Source of the DNA: Platanthera guangdongensis
Lineage: Eukaryota > Streptophyta > Magnoliopsida > Asparagales > Orchidaceae
Direction: 5' to 3'
NCBI GenBank assembly: GCA_039583875.1
Contig: CM077149.1
Span: forward strand, 26,425,194 to 26,489,193
DNA: 64,000 nucleotides
The position numbers and the translations under genes were made by a program. The notes under the pieces were generated by a model, which ran no database searches, was not told the DNA's origin, and saw only the letters and a program-made list of their open reading frames with translations. This document shows positions 23,297 through 34,420 of this stretch, one piece after another. Position 1 is the stretch's first letter. Each line of letters starts with the position of its first letter.

Positions 23297-24311
23297 TCTG
23301 ATAACAAGTCATGTTAGAGGAAAGCTGTTTACCAGTTTGGGAATCATACCTGTCCTCCTTAGAGGATTTTCTCCTGCCCTTGTAGTAGTCATCATTGGGA
23401 TGAGAGGAGGAAGGCCTGCCTCTCCAGTGCTTCTTCTTCAAGAACTTCTGAAATTGCCTGGTGAAGGCAGGAAATTCTTCATCAGACCATTGGCAGTCTG
23501 ATGTGCTATTCTCTGATCTCCTAGAATCAGATTCAACATCTCTCCTTGATGGAGAGGGAGACTTTCTTCTGCATTTGCTGGAGCCTTCAGCTTTGAAAGC
23601 AACAGACTTATCTCTTGTCTGAGACTTGTTCTGGTTCTCCTCTTCTTTCCTTGCAGCCAGATGTATCTCATATGACAGCAGCTTCCCAAAGTGGGTGTGA
23701 GGAACTTTCTCACCCATCTTTTCTACTTCTATAATGACACAGATTTTTGTGTCACACTCTATAGAGAGAGAGATCTAAGGAATTTGTCATTCAATTTATA
23801 GTGATTGAATACTCTTCCATAAGTCTTCAGCTCATTCACAATCCTAAAGTACTTTTGACAACAGATGGTTATGTTGTCCCCCTTAGATTGCCTGAAACAC
23901 TCATACTTTTGGTTGAGCACGGACTTCCTATCATCTCTAACTTCATCTGTCCCCTCCATGTAGATTACATGTGTTTCCCACATTTCCTTTGTTGTCATGC
24001 AATGAATCAGGTTCTGATGTGTAGAGTCATCAACAACACTCATAATGATATTCTTTTCCCTCTTGTCTATTAAGGCCAGGGCCAACTCATCCTTGGTCAT
24101 CTCATCATATATCTTGGGGGTCTTGACATTTGCATCCAGTGCAGAGACCTTCATTGGAATGAATGGTCCCTCTTCAACTGTAATATACATTTAAGTGTCA
24201 GCAGCTTCAATGAACTGCATCACCGTCGCTTTCCAGATGCCAAAAATCTTCCTTCCTACAGATTGGAAGTCTCACAGCACTCAGTTCCTTATTAGTCAAT
24301 CCTGAACCCAT
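23297..24311 (-). pseudogene. Copia A gag, N-terminal part (broken)
   Basis: This is the start of the gag whose remainder lies at 3990-6127. An ATG at 24311-24309 opens a frame reading MGSGLTNKELS. The block FGIWKATVMQFIEAAD corresponds to FPIWKERIRFYMEAVD in Copia C. VEEGPFIPMKVSALDANVK, the UBN2 core and RSLSLECDTKICVI-type sequence follow. Stops occur near 24193 and 23760. Sequence 23299-23904 repeats 5521-6127 with about 56 of 60 bases identical in the stretch I compared. Confidence 0.85.
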
Positions 24312-24378
24312 AGAGACAGACTTCTAACTAACCTTGGAGATCTACTCAGACTATTAAGCCTTTAAAGAGTAACCTCCC

Positions 24379-24389
24379 TCTGATAACAC
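24379..24389 (-). other. Primer-binding site of Copia A
   Basis: On the minus strand TGTTATCAGAG follows the LTR end GACTTTCA by two bases. It is one base different from the Copia C site (58212). It is complementary to the 3' end of initiator tRNA-Met. Confidence 0.7.
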
Positions 24390-24390
24390 T

Positions 24391-24619
24391 TGAAAGTCTT
24401 ATTTTCAAGGCTAGCTAAACACCTAGAGGGGGGTGAATAGGTTTTGTCTCTATTTGATTATTCTAACTTGTTTGCAGATTTCTGTGGTTGGTGATTAGGT
24501 TAGTTTTTAGCTTTCAAGAATAATCACAGATGACACAGCAATTTTATAGTGGTTCCCCAATCTTGGGTACATCCACTGTCCCTCTGCGCCTATATAACCG
24601 TGTGTTAGACTTGGCTCTC
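24391..24619 (-). repeat. Copia A 5' LTR, PBS-proximal segment
   Basis: Starts TGAAAGTC on the plus strand (LTR end GACTTTCA). It carries the AGGGGGGTGAATAGG tract and the block AGTGGTTCCCCAATCTTGGGTACATCCACT, both also near the LTR ends at 58020-58180 and 48180-48410. The Athila element at 24620 interrupts the LTR, which resumes at 34421. Confidence 0.8.
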
Positions 24620-26223
24620 TGATGCAATCTCGGCAAGTGCACCGATTGTTGTCAAGTATTAAACTAGGGGAGTTATCCTCCGAGTATCGAATCTCTCAAG
24701 GAGTGCAAATTGGAGTGTGATCTTCCACGTCGGAAAGTGAATGCAAACGCAACAAAGGTTGGGGTTGTTTTAGAACAACTAAAAATAATTATGTGGGTTA
24801 CCTTCACCGCTTTGTAAGGGTGGAATACTCCGATGAGTATTAGGGTGTGCAGTCGTAACCGTTGAGGGTCAAAAACATCTCTTCGCCAAGCCAGCCCCTA
24901 ACACTCATTAGTGCGGTGTAACACCAAGCAATCAACACAAAGCAAGCAAAGGAAGGAAAGCTAGGGTATGAACCACAATAACATTTACCAAAATAACACA
25001 ACATCAACATTGTTAATAGTCTTGACAAGTTTAGCTAACATCCCAAGCTTAGAAACATAGTCCAAATTAGAGTAAGAATGAGATTTAGAACCCAATGCGT
25101 GAAGGCTAGCCATGATTCTCGGACGGAGTCGAAGGTTGTCAGTTTTTGTTTGGGCTCAGTCGATGGTTGATGTCTGAGGAAGCTTGAAGTGTTGTCACCT
25201 ACTTCAAAGGCCTTTTCCCCATCTTTATTATGTTCTGTGAAGGCTGGAATCGTCGGAAAACTCTTCAATGGTGGTGAGAAAGAGCTCCAAATGCTCCTTT
25301 TGAGATGGAGAAGTGGAAAATAGTGGAGGATCTTCGCTTGCGGTGAAGTTCGGAGGAAGAACGGTGGCCGGATGAGCTCTTCAAGGAGGAGAGATGAAAA
25401 AGCGGTTAGGGTAAGGATTTCACGCTCAAAGGAGCAGAAATGGCGGACTGATCTTGTCTCCAGTCAACTCCTGAACTTAAATAAAAACATATTAGAAAAA
25501 TGGTCACGCATGGTTTGGCGCACAACAGTGCATTAACCGTGCAATATTAACTTCCAGGCCATGATTGAGGAAGAAGATGAATTGACCCATGCATTATACT
25601 CTCACATGGGCGCTTCCGCCCGTGCGTGAAGGAAAATGCATGGGTAAACACAGAGCGCTGAAATTCACGGCAAATAGGTGGAACCATGCACTTTACTCGC
25701 GCACGGGTACTTCTGCCGGTGCGTGAACAAATCACACGATTAACTATATAGCACTAAAAAACCAGAATGCAACAGGTAAACCGTGCGTCTCCTTCGCACC
25801 CGGTTCCGAAGAAACCGTTCATGAAGAAATCGCACGGGTTGGTCAGTCCATCTAGAGAAAACCTGTAGAAATCGTACGATTCAGTGGAAACTGTGCGCTA
25901 TGGAATCGCACGACAGTACATTTTCCACAAGTCAGAATTTCAGAATTGGGGGAAAACTGACCACCTTCACAGCAAAACCAAAGCTGGAGCAAAAGCTACA
26001 AGCACTAAATATACAATAAAGAATATCCAAAGCCGCACAGGGAGTACCCCAGTACATACCCCCAACATCCCGGTGTATTTCGCAAACCAAAATGGGCTGA
26101 AACAGTGCACAATGGCTAAGTGAGGCCCTAATCAAATATATGACATTTCCTACTGAAATAGTAGTACACAAGCATGAAAATAAGCTCATATGAGTCCGAA
26201 AAACCATATATAAATCAGACTCA
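24620..26223 (-). repeat. Athila 3' LTR
   Basis: Plus strand starts TGATGCAATCTCGGCAAG and ends AAATCAGACTCA. It is colinear with 32835-34420 over its whole length. CGCACGG/CCGTGCG words cluster at about 25500-25920. The PPT on the minus strand side reads GGTGGTGGGA (26224-26233 inverted). Confidence 0.88.
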
Positions 26224-28075
26224 TCCCACCACCAGACTTATACATTTGCTCATTCCAAGCAAATCATCCCTAACGCGGAGAAGTAAAAAAGCATAGCTGG
26301 CCTATAACTGTGTAGCAGAGTACCATGTGAAATCGCATGCTCACGCTCTTAGGAATACCGTAGAAGGAATTTCTAATTATGCAATAATAGCCTATATATT
26401 TCTAAAGGCGTATCAGAATATTATTACTACTCTACTATAGAATCGAGGGGAATCATTCGGTCACGCGCAAGGAGAAAGCAGACAATCACTAAGTGGAGAA
26501 TTGCCAAAACAAGGGATCAGGATAACTTCCAAAGGAATCCACCAATATTGGTGACCATATGCTTGCTTGTTCACACTCTCTCCACGACACTAGTTTGACT
26601 CAAGCGCCAATCTGTAGGACTTGTAATACAATGGAGGCGTAGGCTAAGGTGGGGTATACAAAGATAAAAAAGACGGATACGCACACCCAAAATGAGACCG
26701 CTCGAAAATAATAACAACTATACTCAAATACAAACATGTGCAGCACACCACCAGACTTGGATTTTTAACGGTGCGTGCACGCCCATAACGATCACAATAC
26801 AACCAAATTTCACAAACATAAAACACAACTATACAATAAATTTTTTTTTCTTTTCTTTTCTTTTTCTTTTTTTTTCTTTTATTATTTTTTCTTTTCTTTT
26901 CTTTTAACCAAATAACCAAAACTAGGAGAAATCACGGCAACACCACAACCTGCACAAACACCCACATAACTGCCACACATAATGGATACAAACCACAATA
27001 AAACAAACCAATCGAGAGACCATATTTGGGTGTGCGCGTAGGAAAGGATATATGGATTTGGTAGCGAGGCGTAAGGATATCAAAGGAACGAACATGCTCA
27101 AGGGGGATAGCAACGGATAGACATCGAGAATGGTACAAGGCTCAAACTAGACAAAGTGACGACCTACATCACGCACGCACTTGACTAACCATATACCCAT
27201 GCTTCGAGAGTAGCTAGGGGCAAGTTTTTAGCCCCACGAGAAAGACAATCCCTCCTCTCGACACGATTAATACGAGGCTAGCGATGTCGACACACATTAC
27301 TATGCTACTGTTTGATTCGCACTGGATTCGAAGTAGACTAGTAGAATAAACAAGATTTACGTTAATAGAAATATTATACACTATGAGCATAAAAAGAATC
27401 TAATTCTACACGTAATCCTAAATGAGATGTGAGCACTCGATTGGGAGCACTACAGGAGTAAATATTTTACTCAGCCTCACAATCCTAAGCCAGCGCCGAA
27501 ATTTTCCAAATCGCACCCTAGTGATGATAAAACTCACGATGTGCTCCTGTTAAAGCACGCGCTCACATGTGGTGCAGTGGTATGTAATGCCAATCAATAA
27601 CAGCAAATTAAAATATTTTTATAGGATGACAGTGATAAAATGCACGTGCGTGAGTAACCCGCGTAACTCTCCCCACTAGACTTAGCCTAAACATCCTAAC
27701 ACCACAATGTGAAATTAAAAAGCAAGTAAGGAGAAGGGGTTACCCAATGCTCAGAAATGAGCATACCAGATGATTGGAATTAATTTCTATTGAAAACGTC
27801 CACGGCCTAAACGAACTCCACGTGCAAAAGAGAATACCTCCAAGCACGAATACTATAAACATATAATCACAGCAGTATAATTCAACAAATTAAAAGCACT
27901 GAAAATGGGTTGCCTCACATAAGCCCTTTTCTTTACCGTCCTTAAGGTGGACCAAATACCTACATTAGCAGTTTTATATAAAGTTTTACAATCCCAGAAA
28001 GAAGCTAATCCAAGAAACAAATATAAGCAAAACAACTAAAGAAGGCTAATATTCATCCGGGTCTTACAACAGTAT
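26224..28075 (-). other. Athila 3' spacer, non-coding
   Basis: About 1.85 kb between the integrase end and the 3' LTR. It matches 1-1586 in inverted orientation, which supports element identity. It includes a pyrimidine run on the plus strand at 26839-26905. I see no env-like motif or supported reading frame; short frames here are AT- or repeat-derived. Confidence 0.75.
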
Positions 28076-29451
28076 GCAGTGCACATCTTTTTGGATGACA
28101 TTCCCCTCAAATCGCTTCAAGCGATACCCGTTTACTTTGAAAGTGTCGTCCTTATTGTCCCGAATCTCTATCGCGCCGTATGGAGAAGCACTTACAACCG
28201 TGTAAGGACCGCTCCATCTGGATTTTAACATCCCAGGAAACAGCTACAGACGTGAGTTGTACAAAAGAACCTGGTCATCCGGCTTGAATTCCTTGTACGA
28301 GATATGTCTATCATGCCAGCGCTTGGTTATTTCCTTATATATTCTCGTGCTTTCATAAGCGCCCAAGCAGAATTCGTCGAGCTCACAAAGTTGTGCACAT
28401 CGCTTGTCAGAAGCCTCTAAAAAGTCCATATCAAGGAATTTGGTGGCCCACAATGCCTTGTGCTCCAATTCAATGGGAAGGTGGCAACATTTGCCATATA
28501 CCAGTTGGAAGGGTGACATCCTTATTAGTGTTTTGAACGCAGTTCGGTAAGCCCAAAGAGCATCATCCACCTTCTTTGCCCACTCCTTTTGGTTGGAGTG
28601 GATAGACTTTTCTAAAATCTGCTTCAGTTCTCTATTCGAAATCTCCACTTTCCTGCACGTCTGGGGATGGTAGGACAAAGAGATCTTATGGTGAATGACG
28701 AACCATTTCAGCAGTTGCGCGAATTGCTGGTTGTAGAAATGGCTACCCCCATCGCTAATTATAGTTCTTCGTGCGTCAAAGCTGGATAAGATGTTCCTAT
28801 GAAGGAAGTGGAGAACAATGCGAGCATCATTTGATACAACCGCCTCCTCCTCCACCCATTTAGACACATAATCCACAACAACTAGGATGTACTGCTTCCC
28901 ATGCAACATGGCGAAAGGGCCCATAAAGTCAATCCCCATACATCAAATATCTCGCAAACAAGCATATTTTTCAAGGGCATTTTGTCACGTCGAGCAATGT
29001 TCCCAGTGTACTGACATTTGTTGCACTCTTTGACCTTGGTAAAAGAGTCAAAGAATAACGTAGCCCAAAACAAACCGCGCTGTAGAACCTTGAGAGCAGT
29101 CCGTTGAGCACCAAAATGCCCACCAGCCTCGCGATCATGACAATGCCTCAGAATCTCTTTAACTTCAAGATCGGGGACACAACGACGGACAACCCTGTCA
29201 GCGTAGGTATAGAACAGTAGAGGATCCTCCCATAGATAATAATTGACATCTGAGAAAAACTTTTTATTTTGTTGATATGATAAATACGGCGGCAGCACCT
29301 TGCTCACCAAGAAGTTGGCAAAGTCAGCATACCAAGGAGTAGAAGCCGTAGAAGAATGGATGAACAGACTCATCCAAAAAAGCATCAGAAATTGGAATTC
29401 CCGGTGAGCCCTCGCCTTTTCCCACTTCAAGTCTCGATGGATGATCGGCAT
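28076..29451 (-). pseudogene. Athila integrase (broken)
   Basis: The N-terminal HHCC region is seen as HCHDREAGGHFG and CNKCQ. TGNIARRDKMPLKN is a strong Athila signature. The catalytic core has GIDFMGPF (Asp), ISDGGSHF (Asp) and [16 protein letters not shown] (Glu). [19 protein letters not shown] follows, then a GPY motif (SGPYTVVSASP, about 28190). A frameshift near 28910 joins two frames, and further stops lie near 28244. Confidence 0.88.
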
Positions 29452-29565
29452 TCACATTGTTAACTCCACGGCGATCCCGAATTTCGATATTATATCCTTA
29501 CAGCAATAGAATCCAACCCATAAGCCGCAGCTTTGCATCTTTCTTGTGTGGCCGCATGATCCGAA

Positions 29566-30943
29566 TCAAGTTGGAGTGGAACTTCTCGAGGCGAAAACGA
29601 TAGCTAAAAACTCCTTCTCAGTCGTGGTATAGTTCAGTTGTGCATCATTCAACGCCTGACTCACATAGGCAATTGTATGAATGATCTTGTTTTTACGCTG
29701 CCCCAATACTGCCCCCACCGCGATGTCACTAGCATCACACATCAACTCAAAAGGTACTGTCGATTCCGGGCATGAAAGAATTGGGGCTGAAACCAATCGA
29801 TCCTTCAAGTAATTAAACTCCTGATTGCAATCGTCGTCGAACACAAACTTGACATCCTTCACATATAGATTAGATAAGGGCTTAGCTATAGCTGAGAAGT
29901 CCTTAATAAAGTGCCCGTAGAATCCAACGTGCCCCAAAAAACTACGAATGCCATGAAGTGTCAACGGACGGGGCATGTTTCTAATGACCTCTACCTTCGG
30001 TGAATAAACCTCAAGCCCATGCTGAGAAACATTATGCCCTAGAAATATCCCCTCACGAACCATGAAATGGAACTTCTCCCAGTTGAGGACTAAATTAGTT
30101 CCTCGCAACATTGCAAGACCAAAGCGAGGTGGTGCATTGCTTCATTGAAGCTATCACCAAATAAGGAGAAGACATCCATGAACACCTCCAAGAAATCCCC
30201 AACCATCTCACAACAACCGCGGTCATGCATCGCTAGAAGGTAGCTACCTTATTAAATAGCCCAAAAGGTAGTCGCCGGAAAGCAAAAGTCCTTAACGGGT
30301 AGGTAAACGTCATCTTCTCATTATCCTCCGGGGCAATCTCCAGCTGATAGTAGCCCGAGTAGCCGTCCAGGAGATTGTAGTAACCATGCTCGACCAGCCT
30401 TTCCAGCATCTGGTCCATGAACGGCAGCAGGAAGTGGTCCTTCCTGGTTGCCACATTAAGCTTTCGATAGTTGATACAAACTCTCCATCCAATGATAGGC
30501 CTAGTAGTAAGTGGCTCGCCGTTCTCATTACGGATGATTGTGATTCCTCCATTTTTGGGCACCAACTGCACCAGATTCTCCCATTCGTTGTCGCTTATGG
30601 GATAAATAATACCAGCATCCAAAAGCTTGATAATCTCATTCTTCACCACCTCCTTCAACATAGGGTTCAATCTACAATGTAGTTGAGTTGAAGGCTTGAA
30701 GTTATCTTCGAGCAATATCTAGTGCATGCACACCGTGGGGCTAATTCCTTTGATGTCTGAAATTTTCCACCCAAAGGCTTTTCTATGTAACTTCAGCACT
30801 TCGATGAGATGGGACTGCTGATCAGTAGTAAGAAGAGCAGAAATAATGGTGGGATGAGTTTCTTTCTCTCCTAGAAAGACATACTTCAGCGTACTAGGGA
30901 GTGGCTTGAGCTCGCTAGATCCATCTGAGTCAAACGGGGGCAC
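29566..30943 (-). pseudogene. Athila reverse transcriptase and RNase H (broken)
   Basis: RT is recognised by the pattern around IKLLDAGIIYPISDNEW, LVPKNGGIT, GWRVCINYRKLNVATRKDH and GYSGYYQLEIAPEDNEKMTF. The active-site loop near 30160 reads VFMDVFSLFGDSF, where Athila RTs have FMDD, so the second catalytic Asp is replaced by Val. The thumb region (RSFLGHVGFYGHFIKDFS) and RNase H (LMCDASDIAVGAVLGQR, YTTTEKEFLAIVFA) follow in another frame from 30111. Confidence 0.88.
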
Positions 30944-31080
30944 TGCCAGAAGATTGGAGTCTCCAACTTACGCCTCACCCGACCCTTCCTGAATATCTAT
31001 ATCGGGGACACATAACTCACATTCATCCTCATCTAGCTGAAAAAGTCCGGCCATCGTTAATCTCCATCCCGTCAAATTCT

Positions 31081-31634
31081 ATGGCACACAGCTCTGCACG
31101 ACTATCTCCTCTTGACGCCTTATACATATCAAAAACAGTCGCTTCTGATCATAGGCACAATGTCAGCAAACCCTTTTCTGCATCGATAATGGTTCTAGCA
31201 GTGGCAAGGAACAAACGCCCCAGAATAATCAACGTCCCAACCGCATCCTCAATATCGAGGATAACAAAGTCGGTTGGAAAGTCCAACTCATTAACAATAG
31301 CTGTGAGATCCTCGAGCACTCCAATCGGTTTCTTCCTTGATCGATCAACCGGTTACTGAATGATATTAGTGGGCCGAAGAATACTAGAGCCCAGCTCACG
31401 GAAGATGGATAACAACATGAGGTTGATGGACGCACCAGAATCACACAATGTATGACTAAGAGCGGATCGCCCAATGGTACATGCAATAGTGAAACTCCCT
31501 TGATCTTTTTGTTTTATGGGCCAATGCCGCACCGCCATAGCGGGGCAATCCGCCCAGGTTAAAATGCTATCACATAACTCAGAAGCCCAACTTTTTGCCA
31601 AAAGATCGTTCAAGTACCTCGCATAGCGCGACAC
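31081..31634 (-). pseudogene. Athila protease (broken)
   Basis: SHTLCDSGASINLMLLSIFR gives the catalytic DSG near 31435. The following LRPTNI and FPTDFVILDIED, then GRLFLATARTIIDAEKG (about 31180-31230), are the second half of the Athila protease. A stop at about 31353 interrupts it. It is in the same frame as gag upstream, separated by a TAG at 31635-31637. Confidence 0.82.
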
Positions 31635-32700
31635 CTATGTCAGCAGGTCGACCATGGGAATATTCACTTGAACACCCTTCAGAATATCCTGAAATGTTTT
31701 TCGTTGCCTCTCTTTTCTGATATTTTGCAGCCTATATGGAAATGGGGGCCTAGCCTGCTGGAGTTGGACATCAGGTGTAATAGCCACCGAGGGTTCCTTG
31801 GGAGACTCCACAGCACTAGGCTTATCCACGTGTTCAGTAGGTTGGTCTTCTTGACATGCACGATTCTCCACCTCCCTAATGCTTCTGAGGTTCATAGAAT
31901 TTACTATCTCAGCAGGACAGCATACCCACCAATCCAACATTTTACCGACGGTGGAAATAATATCTTGTAACCGTTGCAATAATACTACTTGAGATCGCCA
32001 CCACTTTCCAACCCATACCATAAAACGATGGATAAGCTGCTCGCTCTCCCCGATATTTCTAACTATGAACTGAGAGTCCCTTACGACATCGGGCATGGGA
32101 GGCATCTTCCACATACTACTGGAGCACACCACCTCATCCACAATACGCCAAGCGTCAGCCATAGTCCTATTAAAAAGGGTGCCTCCAGCGGCGGTACCGA
32201 ACAGGTATCGAAACTGCTCATGAATACCGAAATAAAATGTTCACAAAAATGGCATTCCAAACGCGTCCTTAACAGAACACCTGGATTGAAGCAACCGAAA
32301 CCTTTACCAAGCCTCACAGGGAGACTCGCCAGGAATCTGCGTGAATGTGACCAAATCTAAATTCACCCGCGTCGACTGCACACGTGAATAGTACTTTCTA
32401 AGGAATTGGACTTCAGCACACTTCCATGAAGTTAGCATACTATGGATGATATCCCTATACCATAGTCTAGCTTTTCGAGCCAGAGAAAATTTGAAAAGAC
32501 GAATCATAGCCTTGTCAAGCACGTCTCCAGCATAGCAAAAGGTGCCACAAAGCTCCAGGAATCTATCAATATGATCCTCGACATCCTCTCCGCGGGGCCC
32601 ACGAAATAAACAATGATTCTAGATAAACTTAATTAGCTCCGCGGATAGCTCAAAGTTGTCCTCATTGTGGTTGGAAGCTAGTTGATGTTCCTGCATTTTG
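31635..32700 (-). pseudogene. Athila gag (broken)
   Basis: LFKFSLARKARLWYRDI and VQFLRKYYS are the gag core, then a PGESPCEAW block with a TAA stop at 32304-32306. A charged linker follows with PFPYRLQN and KTFQDILKGVQVNIPMVDLL, the usual Athila join to protease. A start codon could not be fixed; coding resemblance begins near 32650. Confidence 0.82.
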
Positions 32701-32813
32701 AATTAGTCGTGGACAAAACTGAACAGAATAGAGTGAGTAAAGAAGAGGACAGAATGGTCAAACAACAATCATCTTTCACACAAAGAAAAAAGTGCACACA
32801 ACAGATGCACTCC

Positions 32814-32830
32814 CCGGCAACGGTGCCAAA
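32814..32830 (-). other. Primer-binding site, tRNA-Asp type (Athila)
   Basis: The plus strand reads CCCCGGCAACGGTGCCA, one base from the tRNA-Asp 3' end, four bases from the 5' LTR start at 32835. Confidence 0.9.
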
Positions 32831-32834
32831 AACT

Positions 32835-34420
32835 TGATGCAATCTCGACCTGTGCATCGATTGTTGTCAAGAAATAAACTAGGGGAGTTATCCTCCGAGT
32901 ATCGAATCTCTCGAGGAGTTCAGATTGGGAGTGTGATCTAACATGTCGGAAAGTGAATGCAAACACAACAAAGGTTTGGGTTGTTTTGGAACAACTAAAA
33001 GTAATTATGCGGGTCGCCTTCACCGCTTCGCAAGGGTGGAATACTCCGATGAGTATTAGGGCGTGCAGTCGTAACCGTTGATTGTCGAAAACACCTCTTC
33101 TCCAAGACAACCCCTAACACTCATTAGTGTGGCACAACACCAAGCAATCAACACAAAGCAAGCAAAGGAAGGAAAGCTAAGCTGTGAACCACAATAACAT
33201 GAACATTGTTAATAGTCCTATCAAGTTTAGCTAACATCCCAAGCTTAGAAACAGAGTCCAAATCAGAGTAAGAAGGAGATTTACAACCCAATGCATGAAG
33301 GCTAGCCACAATTCTCCGCCGAAGTCGAAGGTTGTCGGTCTTCATCCAGGCTTAGTCGATGGTTGACGTCCGAGGAAGCTTGAAGTGTTGTCACCTACTT
33401 CAAATGCCTTTTCCCCGTCTTCTTCACATTCCGTGAAGGCTGGAAGTTGCCGGAAAACTCTACAATGATGGCGGGAAAGAGCTCCAAATGCTCCTCTTGA
33501 GATGGTGAAGCAGAAAATAGCGGAAGATCTTCGCTTGCAGTGAAGTTCAAAGGAAGAATAATAGCTGGATGAGCTCTTCAAGGAGGAGAGAGGAAAACGC
33601 GGCTCGGGTAAGGATTTCATGCTCAGAGGAGCGGAAATTCCGAACTGATATTAACTCCAGTCAACACCTGAACTTGAATAGAAACAGGTCGGAAAAATGG
33701 TCACGCGCGGTTTGGCGCATGACCGTGCGTTATCTGTGCAATATTAACTTTCAGGCCAAGAATGCGGAAGAAGGTGCATTGACCCGTGCATTTTAATATC
33801 GCACGGGCGCTTCCCCCCGTGCGTGAAGGAAAATGCATGGGTAACCACAGAGCACTGAAATTCATGGCAAGCAGGTGGAACCGTGTGTTTTACGCACGCA
33901 CGGGCACCTCTTCTAGTGTGTGAACAAATCGCACGATTAACAACAGAGCGCTAAAAAATCGGAATGCAACAGGTAAACCGTGCGTCTCCTTCGCGCACGG
34001 TTCCGAAGAAACCGTGCATGAAGAAATCGCACGGGTTGGTCAGTCCATCAAAAGAAAAACTGTAGAAATCGCACGATTTGGTGGAAATCATGCACTAAGG
34101 AATCACACGATCGTGCATTTTCCACAAGTCAGAATTCCAGAATTGGGGGAAAGCTGACCACCTGCACATCAAAAACAAAGCTATAGCAAAGGCTCCCAAC
34201 ATCAAATATACTACAAAGAATATCCAAAGCCGCACAGGGAGTACCCCAGTACATACTCCTGACATCCCAGTGCAATTCGCAAACCAAAATGGGCTGAAAC
34301 GGTGCACAATGGCTATGTGAGGCCGTAATCAAATATATGACATTTCCTACTGTAACAGTAGTGCACAAGCATGATAATAAGCTCAGATGAGTCCGAAAAA
34401 CCCTATATAAATCGTACTCA
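32835..34420 (-). repeat. Athila 5' LTR
   Basis: Colinear with the 3' LTR (24620-26223), 1586 bp, plus strand TGATGCAATCTC to CGTACTCA. The CCGTGCG/CGCACGG hairpin cluster is at 33690-34120. Open frames inside it (for example 33342-33620) are shared by both LTRs and lack any known motif. Confidence 0.88.

Larger units (their letters stand above)
24620..34420 (-). mobile_element. Athila-type Gypsy element, complete but dead
   Basis: 5' LTR 32835-34420, tRNA-Asp PBS, gag, protease, RT/RNase H, integrase, a long 3' spacer and 3' LTR 24620-26223. It interrupts the Copia A LTR. The left flank is CTCTC and the same CTCTC occurs one base inside the right flank (34422-34426), consistent with a 5-bp target duplication. 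The integrase block GNIARRDKMPLKN and the PBS identify Athila. All modules carry stops or frameshifts. Confidence 0.88.

Noticed and set aside
26692..26907. Short plus-strand frame ending in poly-Phe
   Set aside because: It is a translation of a pyrimidine run in the Athila spacer.
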